Shown: positions 5,138 through 6,027 of the stretch, piece by piece | Position numbering within the stretch: the first letter of the stretch is position 1 | How the letters are laid out: each line of letters opens with the position of its first letter | Assembly: GCA_016929355.1 (NCBI GenBank) | Contig: JAFGJA010000265.1 | Location: forward strand, 1-6,027 | DNA length: 6,027 nucleotides | Direction of reading: 5' to 3' | Source: Anaerolineae bacterium | GTDB taxonomy: Bacteria; Chloroflexota; Anaerolineae; Aggregatilineales; Aggregatilineaceae | Translations under genes and position numbers: made by a program | Notes under the pieces: model-generated | Database searches by the model: none | Told to the model about the DNA's origin: nothing | The model's input: the letters and a program-made list of their open reading frames with translations, nothing else

Positions 5138-6027
5138 TCTGATCAAGCGCTCTCTATGCCTCGCAAAGTAACTATCGCGCTAACTGGACGTTGCAACCTG
5201 ACCTGCCAATATTGTTTTTACGCGGATGAGATGGTTGCCTTGAGCGACATATCAACCGCAACATGGCTCGCGTTTTTCGAAGAACTGCGTGACGTGGGCG
5301 TCATGAGTGTCACCCTGAGCGGGGGAGAAGTTTTCACCCACCCTGATTTGTGGACGATCATTGACGGTGTGGTCAAAAATAAAATGCGGTTCACTATTTT
5401 GACCAATGGCACGCTGATCACGGATGAAGTCGCCGCTCGTCTGGCTGAATACCGCCGCCGGTTGGATATTATCCAGGTATCGCTGGATGGTTCTAAGCCG
5501 GAAACGCATAACCCGATTCGCGGTAAAAAAGCCTTCGAACGCACCATGCGCGGGATCGAAGCGATCAAGAAGTACGATTTGCCCTGGACGGTGCGGGTTA
5601 CGCTCAACAAACTGAATGTATATGACCTGGAAAATACATTGAGTCTGTTATATGACGATCTGGGGCTGCGTAATCTCGGCGTCAACGAAGCCTTTCCGCG
5701 CGGAGCTGGAGCTTGCAATCACTCCACCCTGGAAATGACGCCCGAAGAACGCCGGATGGCATTCCGCATCATGCAGGAATTTGACGCGGCGCATCCCGGC
5801 GCTGCCGCAGGGGCGCAGGCTGGCCCGCTCGTCATGGCCCAACTGCTCGAAATTGTCGAGAAAGCCGAACTGGGCTACGATGTGAAAATGCCGCATCCCA
5901 CCGGCACCCTGAGCGGTTGTGGCGTGTTCTGGCAAGAACTGAGCGTACTGCATGATGGCACGTTGGTCCCCTGTCATCAACTGCCGCAGATCAAACTTGG
6001 CAAAATTGGTCAAGATTCGGTGCGCGA
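5135..6027 (+). CDS. Radical SAM/SPASM peptide-modifying enzyme (partial, ScmE-like)
   Basis: 297 codons are visible and the frame is open at the window edge, so the 3' end is missing. The radical SAM cluster motif C-x3-C-x2-C is Cys20, Cys24, Cys27 (TGRCNLTCQYCFYA), which binds the [4Fe-4S] cluster that cleaves S-adenosylmethionine. SGGE (62-65) is the SAM-contacting motif, followed by TILTNGTLI (87-95) and VSLDGSKPE (115-123). The SPASM domain begins near Cys262 (SGCG) and has G-x4-C ending at Cys280 (DGTLVPC), then LGKIG; the remaining SPASM cysteines should lie beyond the edge. Such enzymes install C-C or thioether-type changes on RiPP precursors. From memory, the stretches WLxFFEEL, VTLSGGE and MRFxIL resemble ScmE of the SynChlorMet cassette; a PqqE-like enzyme is the broader alternative. 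It follows the tandem RRE gene by 78 bases, probably in the same transcript. Confidence 0.9.
   Translation, partial: MSDQALSMPRKVTIALTGRCNLTCQYCFYADEMVALSDISTATWLAFFEELRDVGVMSVTLSGGEVFTHPDLWTIIDGVVKNKMRFTILTNGTLITDEVAARLAEYRRRLDIIQVSLDGSKPETHNPIRGKKAFERTMRGIEAIKKYDLPWTVRVTLNKLNVYDLENTLSLLYDDLGLRNLGVNEAFPRGAGACNHSTLEMTPEERRMAFRIMQEFDAAHPGAAAGAQAGPLVMAQLLEIVEKAELGYDVKMPHPTGTLSGCGVFWQELSVLHDGTLVPCHQLPQIKLGKIGQDSVR

Noticed and set aside
5218..6013. Minus-strand frames of 85-166 codons inside the radical SAM gene
   Set aside because: The opposite strand encodes unmistakable radical SAM and SPASM motifs across the whole stretch.

Overview
The window looks like chromosomal DNA from a moderately GC-rich, non-model bacterium, most likely a Chloroflexota (Anaerolineae-like). 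That placement is an inference. It rests on the short CCCCTCTCC/GGAGAGGGG palindromic intergenic repeats, a very large secreted subtilase ending in an LPATG-like motif and a membrane anchor, and clear Shine-Dalgarno sites with occasional TTG/GTG starts. No rRNA, tRNA, CRISPR array, transposase or integrase is visible.

Layout. Bases 1-156 hold no gene. They carry two GC-rich hairpins of a REP/MITE-like element lying just beyond the 3' end of the first gene. Bases 157-3315 (minus strand) encode a 1052-residue secreted S8 subtilisin-family protease with an intact catalytic triad, a long beta-rich C-terminal region and a C-terminal anchor. Bases 3316-3625 are a divergent intergenic region with candidate promoters. 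On the plus strand follow: a 252-residue secreted protein of unknown function with a symmetric four-cysteine C-terminal helical region (3626-4384); a GC-rich hairpin without a U-tract (4402-4425); a 200-residue protein made of two tandem PqqD-like domains (4454-5056); and a radical SAM/SPASM enzyme that runs off the right edge (5135-6027+).

How the genes work together. The tandem PqqD-like protein plus radical SAM/SPASM pair is the signature of a RiPP (ribosomally made, post-translationally modified peptide) maturation locus. PqqD-type domains (RREs) bind precursor leader peptides and deliver them to the radical SAM enzyme. From memory of the families, the enzyme and the second PqqD-like domain most resemble the ScmE and ScmD proteins of the little-studied 'SynChlorMet' cassette; this needs a profile search. 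No precursor peptide is visible, so it should lie to the right of the window. Two features stand out: the two RRE units are fused in one gene, and a good internal Shine-Dalgarno plus GTG sits exactly at the domain boundary and could yield the second RRE as a free, PqqD-sized protein. The secreted 252-residue protein and the divergent protease have no demonstrated link to the peptide system.
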